DNA of 37,444 nucleotides from Thiomargarita sp. (GTDB taxonomy: Bacteria > Pseudomonadota > Gammaproteobacteria > Beggiatoales > Beggiatoaceae): NCBI GenBank assembly GCA_020726335.1, contig DYSU01000020.1, forward strand, positions 1-37,444. Direction: 5' to 3'. The notes below the pieces were generated by a model, which saw only the letters and a list, made by a program, of their open reading frames with translations, made no database searches and was not told where the DNA came from. The position numbers and the translations under genes were made by a program. Below are positions 8,711-17,627 of the stretch, in pieces (position 1 is the stretch's first letter; each line of letters begins with the position of its first letter).

Positions 8711-10111
8711 ATGTATAAAATATCCCCGCGTTTTTCCAGTGTGTTGATTGGCTTTGTGCTTGGCGTGTTGGTCGTCATCGGCCACAGTGTATTGGCTGAA
8801 AAAGAAACCCCTGATAACGCCTTGCCGTTGCAAGCCCTGCAAACTTTCACCGAAGTCTTTGCCCGCGTCAAACAAAACTATGTTGAAGAAGTGGATGATG
8901 AAAAACTATTGAACTATGCCATAGACGGCATGTTGAACGGTTTAGACCCCCATTCAGCTTATTTAAAACCAGATGATTATCAAGAACTTAAAGTGGGTAC
9001 CAGCGGGCGTTTTGGTGGGCTGGGCATTGAAGTGAGCATGGAAAACGGTTTTGTCAAAGTGGTTGCCCCCATTGACGACACGCCCGCGCAACGGGCAGGC
9101 GTGCAAGCAGGGGATTTAATCGTTCGTTTGGACAAAAAAGCCGTTAAAGGCATGGAACTGAGCGAAGCGGTTAAATTAATGCGTGGCAACCCAGGGGAAG
9201 CGATTGAATTGACCATTGTCCGCGAAGGCGAAACCAAACCCTTGGTGCTGCGCATTGTCCGCGACATTATTCAGGTTAAAAGCGTTAAAAGTCAATCACT
9301 TGAACCAAAATACGGTTATGTGCGCATCAGTCAATTTCAAGCCAGCACGGCAGAAGATTTAACCGCCGCGATCGACAGTTTACAAACAGAGAAAGCAGGA
9401 CCAATGAAAGGTTTGGTGTTGGATTTACGCAACAACCCCGGTGGCGTGTTGACAGGCGCGGTTGAAGTGTCGGATGCTTTTTTGAAATCGGGTTTAATCG
9501 TCTATACCAAAGGCCGCATTGATGATTCTGATTTAAAATTCAAAGCGACCCCCAAAGATTTGCTCAATGGCGCGCCGATTGTGGTATTGGTCAACGGCGG
9601 CTCTGCTTCTGCATCAGAAATCGTTGCTGGCGCATTACAAGACCACAAACGGGCGGTGATCATGGGCAGTAAAACCTTTGGCAAAGGTTCGGTGCAAACG
9701 GTGATTCCACTCAACCAAAATCAAAACGAAGCATCGGCATTGAAAATCACCACCGCACGTTATTACACCCCGTCAGGCCGTTCAATTCAAGCGGAAGGCA
9801 TTGTGCCTGATATAGAACTCAACAAAATTGACTTGAGCAAATTAGGCCAAGAAAACAACGAAGACAAAGCCGCCCAGATTTCTGAGGCTGATTTATTGCG
9901 CCATTTGGAAAACGGTGATGGCAAAGCACAAGGTGATGACAGTCCAGCAGAAAAGCCCGTTGCACCAGAAGCGGGCAAAGACGCTGAACAACCCAAAAGC
10001 CCAGACCCAAAAGCCAGCGACAAAAAAGAAGAATTGCCCTTGGTCAAACGGGATTACGCCGTATATGAGGCATTAAATTTACTCAAAGGTTTGAGCATAC
10101 TCAACAACTAA
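8711..10111 (+). CDS. ctpA: carboxyl-terminal processing protease (S41 family)
   Basis: A 466-residue periplasmic serine protease. The N-terminal hydrophobic segment (about 10-28, ending SVLA) is a signal peptide or anchor. It is followed by a PDZ domain (about 95-180, starting with the GLGIEVSMENGFVKV region) and the S41 catalytic core. The Ser/Lys dyad is visible: Ser300 in GGSASASEIVAGAL and Lys325 in GSKTFGKGSVQT, 25 residues apart as in Prc/CtpA enzymes. The C-terminal tail (about 390-445) is Asp/Glu/Lys/Pro-rich. Such enzymes trim C-termini of envelope proteins and control murein hydrolases. Start ATG 8711 is chosen over an upstream TTG at 8618 because the signal sequence begins there. 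Confidence 0.93.
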   Translation: MYKISPRFSSVLIGFVLGVLVVIGHSVLAEKETPDNALPLQALQTFTEVFARVKQNYVEEVDDEKLLNYAIDGMLNGLDPHSAYLKPDDYQELKVGTSGRFGGLGIEVSMENGFVKVVAPIDDTPAQRAGVQAGDLIVRLDKKAVKGMELSEAVKLMRGNPGEAIELTIVREGETKPLVLRIVRDIIQVKSVKSQSLEPKYGYVRISQFQASTAEDLTAAIDSLQTEKAGPMKGLVLDLRNNPGGVLTGAVEVSDAFLKSGLIVYTKGRIDDSDLKFKATPKDLLNGAPIVVLVNGGSASASEIVAGALQDHKRAVIMGSKTFGKGSVQTVIPLNQNQNEASALKITTARYYTPSGRSIQAEGIVPDIELNKIDLSKLGQENNEDKAAQISEADLLRHLENGDGKAQGDDSPAEKPVAPEAGKDAEQPKSPDPKASDKKEELPLVKRDYAVYEALNLLKGLSILNN

Positions 10112-10116
10112 CTATT

Positions 10117-11139
10117 ATGAATAAAATCATCGGTTTATGCTGGTTTGTCGCAGGGGGTTTTGTCCACGCACAACCCGCGGTTTACGACATGGACAAAGGC
10201 ACTTTACAGATTCCTTATATCACCTTCACCTTGGAAGAGGGTGCGCGCACTTTAGGCCCTTTTAAAGCGCAGTTGCAACAGGTATCAGACAAACCAACCT
10301 ATGATTTTACTTTGACCCAGTTGCTTGAAATCCCCGTGATGGTTGAAAACAGTGTCAAAGTTGACCCATCTGAAAATAACCGCTCTCAACGCCTCAACGG
10401 CCACGACCGCAACAACAGTTTGAACGGGTTCATTCAACCCCAAGATGCGGCGTTATCAGGCAAAAACCGCAGTCAAACCCTCAACGCAGGGGATGTGTTG
10501 GTGGGCGGCGCAGGCGATGATATTTTAATCGGCGGCTTGGGCGTTGACGTGTTGTTGGGCAATGGCGGTCGAGATATTTTAATCGGCGGCACAGAAGATT
10601 TTTTCAGTGACAACCAAGACCGCTTGCTGGGCGGCGATGACAACGATGTGATGTTATGGAGTTTTGGCGACGGCAACGATTATTTTGATGGCGGCCATGG
10701 CGATGCTGATGTGGCGATTGTAGGCATGGTGGCTGAACAAGCCCAAGGCCGTGATGAGGCGGTGTTTGCAGTGGAAACCGACCAAAACGCCGATGAAATT
10801 TATATCGACAAAACCAGCGGCTTGCCGCTGATTGATGTCAGTGCCAGCCCCGTGTATTGTGAAATCATTGATTCAAGCCAAGCCCAAGGCGAATTGGCGC
10901 AATTGAACTTAGACCATTTGATTCGCATCAAAGCACGCGACATTGGCCAAAGTTTTGACCAGAAAAAACAGAACAAAGACAATGGATTGCGTTCAACCTT
11001 GCATTTCAAAGCGGTGGAATTTTTAATTTGCAACGCTGCCACAGGCGATGCGATCCAAGTGTTTGATTTAACAAAACAACCGCCTAAATTAACCCCGCTG
11101 GAACACACCCCGCGTGATATCAAGCCAATGGTGCGTTAA
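10117..11139 (+). CDS. RTX-type calcium-binding repeat protein, exported
   Basis: A 340-residue protein with a probable signal peptide (MNKIIGLCWFVAGGFVHAQP, cleavage near residue 19). Residues about 125-195 contain glycine/aspartate nonapeptide repeats of the hemolysin type, for example GGAGDDILI, GGLGVDVLL, GNGGRDILI and GGDDNDVML, which form Ca2+-binding beta-rolls. Regions on either side are not recognised. RTX repeats usually sit in type I-secreted proteins without a Sec signal. Here an N-terminal signal peptide suggests periplasmic or outer-membrane delivery instead. It starts five bases after ctpA and is likely co-transcribed. Its last 51 bases overlap the convergent rnhB gene. Confidence 0.8.
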   Translation: MNKIIGLCWFVAGGFVHAQPAVYDMDKGTLQIPYITFTLEEGARTLGPFKAQLQQVSDKPTYDFTLTQLLEIPVMVENSVKVDPSENNRSQRLNGHDRNNSLNGFIQPQDAALSGKNRSQTLNAGDVLVGGAGDDILIGGLGVDVLLGNGGRDILIGGTEDFFSDNQDRLLGGDDNDVMLWSFGDGNDYFDGGHGDADVAIVGMVAEQAQGRDEAVFAVETDQNADEIYIDKTSGLPLIDVSASPVYCEIIDSSQAQGELAQLNLDHLIRIKARDIGQSFDQKKQNKDNGLRSTLHFKAVEFLICNAATGDAIQVFDLTKQPPKLTPLEHTPRDIKPMVR

Positions 11140-11745
11140 GCACGCTTTGACAGGCGCGTAACTGCGCCGATGGTGCGGACTGACCCCGTGTTGTGCCAAG
11201 CTTTGCACATGGGTGCGCGTGCCATAGCCTTTGTTTTTTTCCCAAGCATACGCAGGATAATGGCGCGCCAACGCTTGCATCATGCGGTCACGAATGACTT
11301 TGGCGACAATCGACGCACAAGCGATGCTGTAGCAGTGTTCATCACCGCGAATAATTGCCGTGTGCGCGCCAAAATCCACTTTTTTGTTGTCGCGGCCATC
11401 CAGCAACACATGGTCACAAACAGGCAAACGCTTTAATGCGCGTAACATGGCCAAATAACGGCTGTTGAAAATATTGATGCGGTCGATTTCTTTAACACCG
11501 CCCGCGCCCACGCCCACCGCCAATGCTTGATTTAAAATCAACGAATACAATTGATTGCGTTGTCTGGCAGACAATTGTTTGGAATCTCTGACCCCGTGAA
11601 TCAGGGTACAATGCGGCGGCATGACCAGCGCGACCGCAATCACAGGCCCTGCCAAACAACCACAGCCCACTTCATCCACCCCCGCAATGTGTTGTTTGCC
11701 TTGTTGCCACAAAAGTTGTTCATAATGGAGGTCAGGTTGTGTCAT
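11089..11745 (-). CDS. rnhB: ribonuclease HII
   Basis: A 218-residue RNase HII, which nicks 5' of ribonucleotides embedded in DNA and removes RNA from hybrids. Active-site acidic residues are present: Asp24 and Glu25 in GVDEVG, an Asp in the LLDGRDN motif, and the SIACASIVAKVIRD region. The start overlaps the yhdP stop by an ATGA, so the two are coupled. An unusual point is that the normally conserved GRG (or GKG) motif that contacts the RNA-DNA junction reads Gly27-Cys28-Gly29. The codon is TGT, one step from the Arg codon CGT. The rest looks intact. The C-terminus overlaps the convergent RTX gene by 51 bases. Confidence 0.93.
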   Translation of the reverse strand: MTQPDLHYEQLLWQQGKQHIAGVDEVGCGCLAGPVIAVALVMPPHCTLIHGVRDSKQLSARQRNQLYSLILNQALAVGVGAGGVKEIDRINIFNSRYLAMLRALKRLPVCDHVLLDGRDNKKVDFGAHTAIIRGDEHCYSIACASIVAKVIRDRMMQALARHYPAYAWEKNKGYGTRTHVQSLAQHGVSPHHRRSYAPVKACLTHHWLDITRGVFQRG

Positions 11746-14700
11746 TGGTCATTCCATTGATAAAGTGGTTTGTCGGTTTGCAAGGGGATGTTATCCACCT
11801 GTGGGTTTTGCCAACTGCCCGTGATTTTATATTGACGACTGAAGGTTTGTTCCAGTGGATTTTTTAACGCCTGTTGCGCAACCAAAACGGCGGCACCCAA
11901 ACCAACCCCGCCGAACAAAGCCGCCGCCATCGGCAAACTGCGGGTCAAATGCGGCGTGATGCTCATTTTTTGCTGGTAAGTTTTGTCCAGCAAGCCCGTG
12001 CGACCTGCAATCACCACCTGCGCCAACGGACTGCGCAATTGAAGGGCATCGGTATAGGCTTTGCCCTGTTTGATGAATACTTTGCCGTCAATCGCATCAA
12101 ACTGCAAACCTTGACTGAATAAGTCACTGAAATCTAAGATTAAACGGCGCGGAATGGTTTGCCAATCAAACAAACCCAATAACCGCCCCAGCCCCGGATT
12201 GACTTGCAACAACTGCCCTTTTCCCACCGCCAACGTCAATGACGCTTCCATATCGGCCAGCGAAAATTGATGCACATGATGCGGCCACATCAGGTCAAAA
12301 TCAATTTGGGTTTGTTGGCTTTGAATGCCTTGGTTTTGATAACCCCAATCAGCCAACGCGGCTTGAATGTCGTTGCTGAAAATACGACCCTCAAATTGAC
12401 TGTACCACAAGCCATCTTTTTGCCGCCACTGGCCTTGCGCTTGCAATTGCAAAGCGGGGCTGTGGCTTTCGATGGTTTTAAACTGCACCGCTTGGCTGTT
12501 GCTGTTTTGTTCGATAGACACTTGCCCCAAATTCAGCCGATTAATTTTCACTGAAGCGGCTTGAAAAGTGGTGTCAGGCAATAAACGCAAATCGAACGGC
12601 GGCTGTGTATGGCTGATTTTTGGCTGAGGCGATTTTTTCTTGCGCGGATTTTTATGCAATAACCACAGCTTATCCAAGTCAATCCACAAACGGTTGCTGG
12701 CCGGATGGTATTCAATATTGCCGACCACATCGCGGCTGTTTAAATGAACATGCCATTGATTTTCATCATTATCTTGGCTATACGCACGCAAGCGCAGTTG
12801 TTGCAGCCGATAACTGCCTGCATCCAAGACGGGAATGTTCAAATTGAGTTGCCAACTGACCGCTTCGCCGTGCGGTTGGGCAGTCATTTGGCGGGGCAAT
12901 AAAGGCAACCAATCGTTCACAAACACATAGGGAATTTGCCCTGAAATCGACCAATTTTTATCATGGGGCGCGGGCATGGGGTTTCGCCCAAAATGAAGCT
13001 GTTTGTGCCACACGCCCGCCGTGTTGGGCTGAAAGCGGGCTTGCAGTTTATCGCCATACGACAGCCGCCACGATGGGGCGTTGCCAAAATCAGCGGTTAA
13101 GTTCAAATCTTGCATTGGGTGCGTAGTTTTGCCCAAAGGTTGCGGCAAATCCAAAGCCAAGCCACGCAAATCGCTGTACAATTTCAATTGCATCGCTGGG
13201 CTGTCCTGTTTAAGAGCCAAACGTCCATTGAATGCCGCTTGGCCACGCAAGCGATGCAACAGCGCATCATCCAATTTCAAGCTAAACTGTTGATTTAATT
13301 GATTAAATAAAGTTTTATTCAGCACAGAAGAAAACAACAACACGGGGTTGTCCTGTTCGGTTTTGATTGAAAATTCAACGGGTTGTTGTCCAAAGCGGGC
13401 GGTTAAATGGTCAGCGATAAAATCTTGTTCCGTAAAACGCAATGAGCCATCAATCGCCGTCACCAACAGACCTGTGGCCTGATGGGTCAGCGTGTTGTCC
13501 AAAAATTGAATTTTGCCCTTGACCTTGTTGGGTTGATGCGACAAGGGAATATCCAAATTCAAGCGCAAATCCAACAAACCGCCCAACGCCAAGCCATAAC
13601 GGTCAAAATCCAGCCTGTCATGCAACGGGCTGTTATGGACAAAGCGCAAGCCTTTATCGGCTTGAATTTTATCGTGAATATTGATTTTCAACCGTGGCGA
13701 TACATGGCTGACATCGGCCACGGTCAAATCAGTGTTGTGGATGGTTTGCCCTTCAACGTCAACTTGTTGTAATTGGGCGGTGACTTTTGTTTGGTTTAAA
13801 TGAAGTTGCGCTTGGATGTGGCTGATTTTTGGCCATTTTTCGTCATAACGCAAAGTGGCTTGGTCGAGGTTCAATTGCGCTTGCCATCGATGGGCTTTTG
13901 ACCACGGCAATGAACCTTGAAACTGAAAAAAACCTGTGGCCGTGCCTTGGCTGAACAACTGTTGATAATAAGCGTATTGTTTGGCGTTCAACCATTTGTC
14001 AGGCAAAAAATCATGCCATTGGCGCAAGTCCAGATGCTTGACTTCAACATTAAATTCTTTAATTTCAATGGGTTGCTGTGGTTTTATTTGCCATTGGCTG
14101 TTGAGGCTTAGACGGTGATTATCCCATTGCAGTTGGCAATTTTCAGCCTGAACCTGCCATTGTTTGCCTTGTCGTTGCCATGTGATGCGGCCTGTCAATT
14201 GTTGCAACAAAAAATCACGGCGGTATAAATTCGGCAAACCCAAGCGCAGGTCTGGGCTGTTGAGAATCAACAAACCGCTGTCGGCTTTTAACTGCAATTT
14301 TCCTGATAAATTATTGATTTTTGGAATATTTTTCCAAGCTTGTTGTTGAGCATTGTGGATGTCGGCGGCTAAAGTCCAATCGCTTTTGGGTGAATATTGG
14401 ACACGGATGTTGCGCAAATCGGCTTTGATTTTCAACTGTTTGAATATTTTGGCCAACGTGGCAGGCATGTGCGCGCTAAAAACGTCAGCAGAAACAATGG
14501 ATTGTAGCGAAATGTCTTGCCAATACAAATCCAGTTGTTCAAGCGTGTTGGCGAGCAAATGAAAATCAATGTTGTTCTTGCGTTCATCCATGTCCAATAA
14601 CCGCAGGTGCAATTTCTCCGCTTGAGTGCGTTGCAAGTGCAAGCCAATGGTTTTGGCGGGTAAAACAAAGCGGTGCTGTTGTTGTTTGAATTGCAAACTG

Positions 14701-15422
14701 TCCCATTGCAATGTGCCATCGACTTGTTGCAACGATTGCGTTTGCCAAACGCTGACCCCTGAAAAATGCACCCCCCCCCCTTTGATTTGCATGGGCGACA
14801 ACCACGGCAAATCAGTGGTGGTCTGCGGTAAATAGACAGATGCTTTGATGATGTGTTGTTGATTTTCTTGATAAATATGCGCATGGATGTCGCTTAAATT
14901 GAAACCTCTGCCCGCAGCGGTGGGCCAGATTAATTGCGAAGAGTGCAATGCAAAATGCTTTTGTTGCAACAACCAATGCCATACAGCGGGTTTGCTTTCA
15001 GCGGCGGCTTGTTGCCAATGAAGCACGCCATCGGTCAAGCTGATTTTTTCGGTGATGACTTGCTGTTGTTGAAGGGAAGTGATTAAATCTATTGTGATTT
15101 CTGCTTGGCTTAACGACAACCAAGGCGTTTGCTCAGGGCTGAAGACTTTGACATCCGTCAGCAATAAAATGGGCAAACCGTGTTGCCAATAGCCATCAAG
15201 ACGGCCAACAGACACCGTTTGCCCCAGCCATTGGCTTAAATACACGCTGGCATCGTCGGCTAAATCGGGCAAGCGCAAAAACAAAGTGGTCAACAAAACC
15301 AGCAAAAACAGCCACAACAGGAAAATAAATACAAACAACCGCCATAATTGGCGTAAAATAAAGGCCAGATATTGCGCCAAGAAAAATAGACAAGCCACTT
15401 TATAAAATTGAGTATACGCCAT
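11742..15422 (-). CDS. yhdP: YhdP family AsmA-like inner-membrane protein
   Basis: A 1226-residue protein of the YhdP (TIGR02099-type) family, bridge-like proteins thought to help move phospholipids between inner and outer membranes. A membrane helix at about 24-50 is followed by the AsmA-like start (RLPDLADDASVYLSQWLGQT, then VSVGRLDGYW). A very long beta-rich periplasmic body follows, and the typical C-terminal segment PGLGRLLGLFDWQTIPRRL lies near residue 1080. Length agrees with the family. The coding strand carries a run of ten G at 14771-14780, encoding Lys-Gly-Gly-Gly-Val, a possible slippage site. Only 45 bases separate its start from divergent gspE. It is followed by rnhB with a 4-base overlap. 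Confidence 0.92.
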   Translation of the reverse strand: MAYTQFYKVACLFFLAQYLAFILRQLWRLFVFIFLLWLFLLVLLTTLFLRLPDLADDASVYLSQWLGQTVSVGRLDGYWQHGLPILLLTDVKVFSPEQTPWLSLSQAEITIDLITSLQQQQVITEKISLTDGVLHWQQAAAESKPAVWHWLLQQKHFALHSSQLIWPTAAGRGFNLSDIHAHIYQENQQHIIKASVYLPQTTTDLPWLSPMQIKGGGVHFSGVSVWQTQSLQQVDGTLQWDSLQFKQQQHRFVLPAKTIGLHLQRTQAEKLHLRLLDMDERKNNIDFHLLANTLEQLDLYWQDISLQSIVSADVFSAHMPATLAKIFKQLKIKADLRNIRVQYSPKSDWTLAADIHNAQQQAWKNIPKINNLSGKLQLKADSGLLILNSPDLRLGLPNLYRRDFLLQQLTGRITWQRQGKQWQVQAENCQLQWDNHRLSLNSQWQIKPQQPIEIKEFNVEVKHLDLRQWHDFLPDKWLNAKQYAYYQQLFSQGTATGFFQFQGSLPWSKAHRWQAQLNLDQATLRYDEKWPKISHIQAQLHLNQTKVTAQLQQVDVEGQTIHNTDLTVADVSHVSPRLKINIHDKIQADKGLRFVHNSPLHDRLDFDRYGLALGGLLDLRLNLDIPLSHQPNKVKGKIQFLDNTLTHQATGLLVTAIDGSLRFTEQDFIADHLTARFGQQPVEFSIKTEQDNPVLLFSSVLNKTLFNQLNQQFSLKLDDALLHRLRGQAAFNGRLALKQDSPAMQLKLYSDLRGLALDLPQPLGKTTHPMQDLNLTADFGNAPSWRLSYGDKLQARFQPNTAGVWHKQLHFGRNPMPAPHDKNWSISGQIPYVFVNDWLPLLPRQMTAQPHGEAVSWQLNLNIPVLDAGSYRLQQLRLRAYSQDNDENQWHVHLNSRDVVGNIEYHPASNRLWIDLDKLWLLHKNPRKKKSPQPKISHTQPPFDLRLLPDTTFQAASVKINRLNLGQVSIEQNSNSQAVQFKTIESHSPALQLQAQGQWRQKDGLWYSQFEGRIFSNDIQAALADWGYQNQGIQSQQTQIDFDLMWPHHVHQFSLADMEASLTLAVGKGQLLQVNPGLGRLLGLFDWQTIPRRLILDFSDLFSQGLQFDAIDGKVFIKQGKAYTDALQLRSPLAQVVIAGRTGLLDKTYQQKMSITPHLTRSLPMAAALFGGVGLGAAVLVAQQALKNPLEQTFSRQYKITGSWQNPQVDNIPLQTDKPLYQWNDQ
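14771..14780 (-). repeat. G10 homopolymer tract in the yhdP reading frame
   Basis: Ten consecutive C on the plus strand (G on the coding strand) encode part of Lys-Gly-Gly-Gly-Val at about residues 215-218 of YhdP. In this copy the frame is open. Gain or loss of one base would shift the frame and truncate the protein to under a fifth of its length. Confidence 0.9.
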
Positions 15423-15467
15423 GGTTTGCGCTATATTTCCATTATTTTACTTTAAAAACAAAATGTT

Positions 15468-16949
15468 ATGAATACGGCCTCAATTCCTTTTGGCTTTGCC
15501 AAGCGTCATCAAGTGTTGCTTAACGACAGCGATGACCCTCTTGCCCACCTCTATTACACCGAACAAACGCCGCCGGCCATTTTAACTGAAATCCGCCGTT
15601 ATTTGGGGCGGGGCTTGAAACTGCAATCACTGAGCCAAGATAAATTTGCTGCGTTGTTGCGTTTGCATTATGAAGCCAAAGTCAACAACCCGTCACAACA
15701 AATGATGGCGGGCATCGAAGAAGAACTGGATTTATTCCAAGTGGCCAAACACCTGCAAGAGCCAAAAGACTTGCTGGAAAACATTGACGACGCGCCAATC
15801 ATTCGATTAATCAATGCGTTGCTGGCCGAAGCGATCAAAGAAAATGCGTCAGATATTCACATCGAACCGTTTGAAACGCGGCTGTTGGTGCGCTTTCGTG
15901 TCGATGGTGTGTTGCGCGAAGTGTTGCAACCGCAACGCGGGCTTGCGCCGTTGCTGGCTTCACGCATCAAAGTGATGGCCAAACTGGACATTGCGGAAAA
16001 ACGCTTGCCGCAAGATGGGCGAATTTCATTGCGTATCGCGGGGCGGGCGGTGGATGTGCGCGTGTCCACCATCCCCAGTACCCAAGGTGAACGGGTGGTG
16101 TTGCGTTTATTGGACAAACAAGCGCGGCAAATGAATTTGTCCCAACTGGGTTTGCACCACAACGCATTGGATTTGTTGCGCCAGCAACTGCACAAACCGC
16201 ACGGTATTATTTTGGTCACAGGCCCGACAGGCTCAGGCAAAACCACCAGTTTGTATGCGATGTTGGGCGAACTCAACAACCACAGCCGCAACATCATGAC
16301 GGTGGAAGACCCGATTGAATATTATATTGACGGCATCGGCCAAACCCAAGTCAATCCCAAAGTGGACATGACATTTTCCCGTGGTTTGCGCGCCATTTTG
16401 CGCCAAGACCCTGATGTGGTGATGGTCGGCGAAATCCGCGACAGTGAAACCGCCCGCATTGCGATTCAAGCCAGTTTGACAGGCCATTTGGTGTTATCCA
16501 CGTTGCACACCAACACCGCTGTCGGCGCAATCACCCGCTTGCTGGACATGGGCATTGAAAGTTATTTGTTGTCGTCCAGTTTGATTGCCGTGCTGTCGCA
16601 ACGCTTGGTGCGCACTTTATGCCCGCAATGCAAACAAGCCCAGCCATTGAATGACAGGGATGCCATGACGCTTAAACTCAAACCAGAAAGCACGCCGCCG
16701 TTGTATCACGCAGTGGGTTGCCCAAACTGCAATCAGAGCGGTTATAAAGGCCGTTGCGGTATTTATGAAATTATTCAAATAGATGCCCATTTGACCCGCA
16801 TGATTCATGAGGGCGAAAGTGAACAAAAAATCAGCCAATACGCCCACCAACACCATGTCAGCCTGTATCAAGACGGTATTCGCTTGCTCAAACAGGGTCA
16901 CACCAGTCAAGAGGAATTGTTGCGTGTCACCCGCAGTGTCAGTGAATAG
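15468..16949 (+). CDS. gspE: type II secretion/type IV pilus-type assembly ATPase, GspE/PulE family
   Basis: A 493-residue cytoplasmic ATPase that powers type II secretion pseudopilus assembly. The N-terminal region (1-110) is GspE_N-like. The core has NASDIHIEP (residues about 128-136), Walker A GPTGSGKTTS (252-261), the Asp box DPIEYYIDGIGQTQVN, Walker B ILRQDPDVVMVGEIRD, and a His box LSTLHTN. The C-terminal zinc module has paired CPQC and CPNC motifs, which distinguish GspE/PilB from PilT. GspE rather than PilB is favoured by length and the N-terminus. No other secretion genes are in the window. No ribosome site is obvious. Confidence 0.88.
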   Translation: MNTASIPFGFAKRHQVLLNDSDDPLAHLYYTEQTPPAILTEIRRYLGRGLKLQSLSQDKFAALLRLHYEAKVNNPSQQMMAGIEEELDLFQVAKHLQEPKDLLENIDDAPIIRLINALLAEAIKENASDIHIEPFETRLLVRFRVDGVLREVLQPQRGLAPLLASRIKVMAKLDIAEKRLPQDGRISLRIAGRAVDVRVSTIPSTQGERVVLRLLDKQARQMNLSQLGLHHNALDLLRQQLHKPHGIILVTGPTGSGKTTSLYAMLGELNNHSRNIMTVEDPIEYYIDGIGQTQVNPKVDMTFSRGLRAILRQDPDVVMVGEIRDSETARIAIQASLTGHLVLSTLHTNTAVGAITRLLDMGIESYLLSSSLIAVLSQRLVRTLCPQCKQAQPLNDRDAMTLKLKPESTPPLYHAVGCPNCNQSGYKGRCGIYEIIQIDAHLTRMIHEGESEQKISQYAHQHHVSLYQDGIRLLKQGHTSQEELLRVTRSVSE

Positions 16950-16953
16950 GGTC

Positions 16954-17520
16954 ATGAACGAACTGGGCGCGCCTTGCAAACACCGTTTCAGCGTAGAAAC
17001 TTTTCATCAAATTCAAAATTTAGGTTTTTTACCTGAAAATCAACGCTTTGAGTTGGTGGAAGGTGAAATCATTGCCAAACCTTTGCCCAGTGGCGCGCAA
17101 GCGGGCGGTGTGCTGAAAATTCTCCATCATTTAACCGCTTGTATCAATGGCAAAACCATGGTCAACATGCACAACAGCATTCAATTGGGACGCTATTCTG
17201 AAACCGAACCCGATTTGTGTTTGCTGACCTTAAACAACCGCTATTACCAGCAAAATGCACCCAAGGCGGACGATTTATTGCTGGTGATTGAATGGGTTGA
17301 CCCAGCCAGCGACAATTATTTACGCAAAGTTAAAATGCCGCTTTATGCCCGTCACGGCATCAGCGAAGTATGGCTGGTTGATTTTACCCAAAGTTTTGTT
17401 GATGTTGGCCGCGTTCCGGCCGCACAAGGTTATACCCAAATCAAACGTTACACCGCTGAACAAGCCATTTATCCCCAACTGTTGCCCAATGTTGCGGTAG
17501 AAGTGAAATATTTTTGGTAG
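16954..17520 (+). CDS. Uma2 family endonuclease-like protein
   Basis: A 188-residue member of the Uma2 (DUF820) family, PD-(D/E)XK-fold predicted nucleases common in cyanobacteria and filamentous sulfur bacteria; their biological role is unclear. Recognisable pieces are FELVEGEIIAKP (about 30-41), the active-site region EPDLCLL (Asp), LLLVIEWVDPASDNYLRKVK (Glu and Lys) and YARHGISEVWLVD. I choose ATG 16954, four bases after the gspE stop, since upstream extension only reads gspE in another frame. AGGG in the gspE stop region could serve as the ribosome site. It is probably translated from the gspE transcript. Confidence 0.82.
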   Translation: MNELGAPCKHRFSVETFHQIQNLGFLPENQRFELVEGEIIAKPLPSGAQAGGVLKILHHLTACINGKTMVNMHNSIQLGRYSETEPDLCLLTLNNRYYQQNAPKADDLLLVIEWVDPASDNYLRKVKMPLYARHGISEVWLVDFTQSFVDVGRVPAAQGYTQIKRYTAEQAIYPQLLPNVAVEVKYFW

Positions 17521-17581
17521 CCATAACAGATTATCATGCGTTACCCATGGGGAAAATAAAACACAATGGTTTGGGTTGTTG

Positions 17582-17587
17582 TATAAT
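17582..17587 (+). promoter_or_regulatory. candidate -10 element for glgC
   Basis: A perfect TATAAT lies 40 bases upstream of the glgC ATG in the 107-base gap after the Uma2 gene. No good -35 box is seen at 16-18 bases. The remainder of this gap shows no other structure that I can identify. Confidence 0.4.
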
Positions 17588-17627
17588 CCTTTAACCTTAA
17601 TAATTCTGTTTATAAAGTGAGTACCCT

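Noticed and set aside
11170-11436. Plus-strand open frame opposite rnhB
   Set aside because: It is antisense to conserved RNase HII sequence and has no recognisable motif or ribosome site.
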